Assembly: GCA_023450535.1 (NCBI GenBank)
Contig: JAEXGX010000187.1
Span: 1 to 6,705, forward strand
Reading direction: 5' to 3'
From: Pseudomonadota bacterium
Lineage (GTDB): Bacteria; Desulfobacterota; Desulfovibrionia; Desulfovibrionales; Desulfovibrionaceae
DNA: 6,705 nucleotides
The notes beneath the pieces were generated by a model. That model was given only the letters and a program-made list of their open reading frames with translations, made no database searches and was not told where the DNA came from. Made by a program: the position numbers and the translations under genes. Every line of letters begins with the position of its first letter. Positions within the stretch are counted from its first letter, which is position 1. This document shows positions 5,954 through 6,705 of this stretch, one piece after another.

Positions 5954-6705
5954 TTATCTGTCTTTTACGGTATAACCGTCCGGATTCTCAATCGCCTGGT
6001 ACAGGACGCTTCCTTCGCAGTCTTTCGGGTAGGGCAGTCCGAGCATGTAGCAGATGGTGGGCACAAGATCCGCAAGCTGCACACTGCGCTCCATTTCGTA
6101 ACCTTTTTTGAAGCCGGGGCCGTAAAAGACAGACAGGGTATGCAGGTCGCCCAGGCCCCATTTGTCCGTGGCGAAAAAAGCCCCGTGCTGGGAGCCGTAT
6201 TCGGGCCACAGGGTGTAGATGACGTCACCGCACTGTTCTCCGCCCATGCCGATCAGACGGGCAGTTTCCTTGGTCATGCAGCAGGCCACGGGATGCTTGC
6301 CGGTGACCGGATCAACATAGGCATACAGGGCGTCGATGATATCGCGCTGTACCTGGTAATAGTCTGCGTCCTCCACGATGCCGCCAGGGTATTTGCTTTT
6401 CAGATTGACATAGATATAGCAGGTGCGCTGCGGGAACGCCTTTGACTTTTCTATGACTGGTTCGGCATTGGCCTTGAGCATGGCTTCGGCCTGAGCTTTG
6501 CCGAGATTTTTGATGGTCAGCTTGACAGCTTCGTTGGGTTCCTTGCTTTCATCCACGGCCAGCAGCCCCGCGTCGATGAGCGGTACCGTGGGGGCAAAAG
6601 GCGCGCCGTCCGCCTTGGAGCCATGGTCGGAAACCAGAATGATCAGCGTTTCGCCGTCATCGGCACAGTCCAGCAGCCTGCCGAGCATGGCGTCGGTGGA
6701 GCGGT
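5954..6705 (-). CDS. AlkP superfamily phosphohydrolase/phosphomutase, C-terminal part (5' end outside window)
   Basis: The frame stays open to the right edge, so only the C-terminal ~249 residues are seen; the Met at 6688 is internal, since the residues before it (RSTDA) continue the family pattern. Counting from the edge, TLIILVSDHG (19-28) carries the Asp-His metal ligands of type I phosphodiesterases and phosphomutases. YIYVNLKSKYPGGIVE (96-111) and the following YVDPVTGKHPV (129-139) are typical of the COG3379-type AlkP proteins. SQHGAFFA (171-178) supplies a likely further metal-binding His, and VFYGPGFKKG (192-201), ADLVPT and LGLPYPKDCEG form the standard C-terminal end. The nucleophile and N-terminal Asp lie outside the window. 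Members hydrolyse phosphate mono- or diesters, phosphonates or sulfate esters; the substrate cannot be told here. The gene precedes tctCBA by 96 nt and is probably co-transcribed with it. Confidence 0.9.
   Translation of the reverse strand, partial: RSTDAMLGRLLDCADDGETLIILVSDHGSKADGAPFAPTVPLIDAGLLAVDESKEPNEAVKLTIKNLGKAQAEAMLKANAEPVIEKSKAFPQRTCYIYVNLKSKYPGGIVEDADYYQVQRDIIDALYAYVDPVTGKHPVACCMTKETARLIGMGGEQCGDVIYTLWPEYGSQHGAFFATDKWGLGDLHTLSVFYGPGFKKGYEMERSVQLADLVPTICYMLGLPYPKDCEGSVLYQAIENPDGYTVKDR

Overview
All convincing genes in this GC-rich window lie on the minus strand and read as one tight gene cluster, transcribed from the right edge towards the left. In order of transcription they are: an alkaline-phosphatase (AlkP) superfamily phosphohydrolase whose 5' end lies beyond the window; a three-gene tripartite tricarboxylate transporter (tctC, tctB, tctA); an MFS permease; an unrecognised 93-residue protein; a 201-residue protein that looks like a shortened and catalytically eroded AlkP relative; and an OsmC-family protein. 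A stem-loop after the OsmC gene probably ends the transcript. The remaining leftmost ~120 bases hold no gene but are packed with four consecutive hairpins. No rRNA, tRNA, CRISPR or transposase was seen.

The organism cannot be named from this sequence. The GC-rich genes, strong AGGAG-type ribosome binding sites and a TTT system suggest a Gram-negative proteobacterium in the broad sense. A Desulfovibrionaceae-type (Bilophila/Desulfovibrio-like) source is my guess, not a demonstrated fact.

Gene spacing implies co-expression: 96 nt (AlkP to tctC), 77 nt (tctC to tctB), 37 nt (tctB to tctA), 1 nt (tctA to MFS), a 4-nt overlap (MFS to the 93-aa gene), 1 nt (93-aa to 201-aa), and 80 nt (201-aa to osmC). 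Each of the three gaps over 70 nt holds a strong GC-rich hairpin without a U-tract, better suited to mRNA processing or stability, or partial attenuation, than to full termination.

A reasonable but unproven reading is an uptake-and-hydrolysis module. The exported TctC captures an organic anion, TctAB moves it across the inner membrane, the MFS protein carries a related compound or exports a product, and the AlkP enzyme cleaves a phospho-, phosphono- or sulfo-ester. The least ordinary content is the combination of an apparently intact AlkP enzyme with a small AlkP-like protein lacking the SDHG metal site, next to an orphan 93-aa protein and an OsmC protein.
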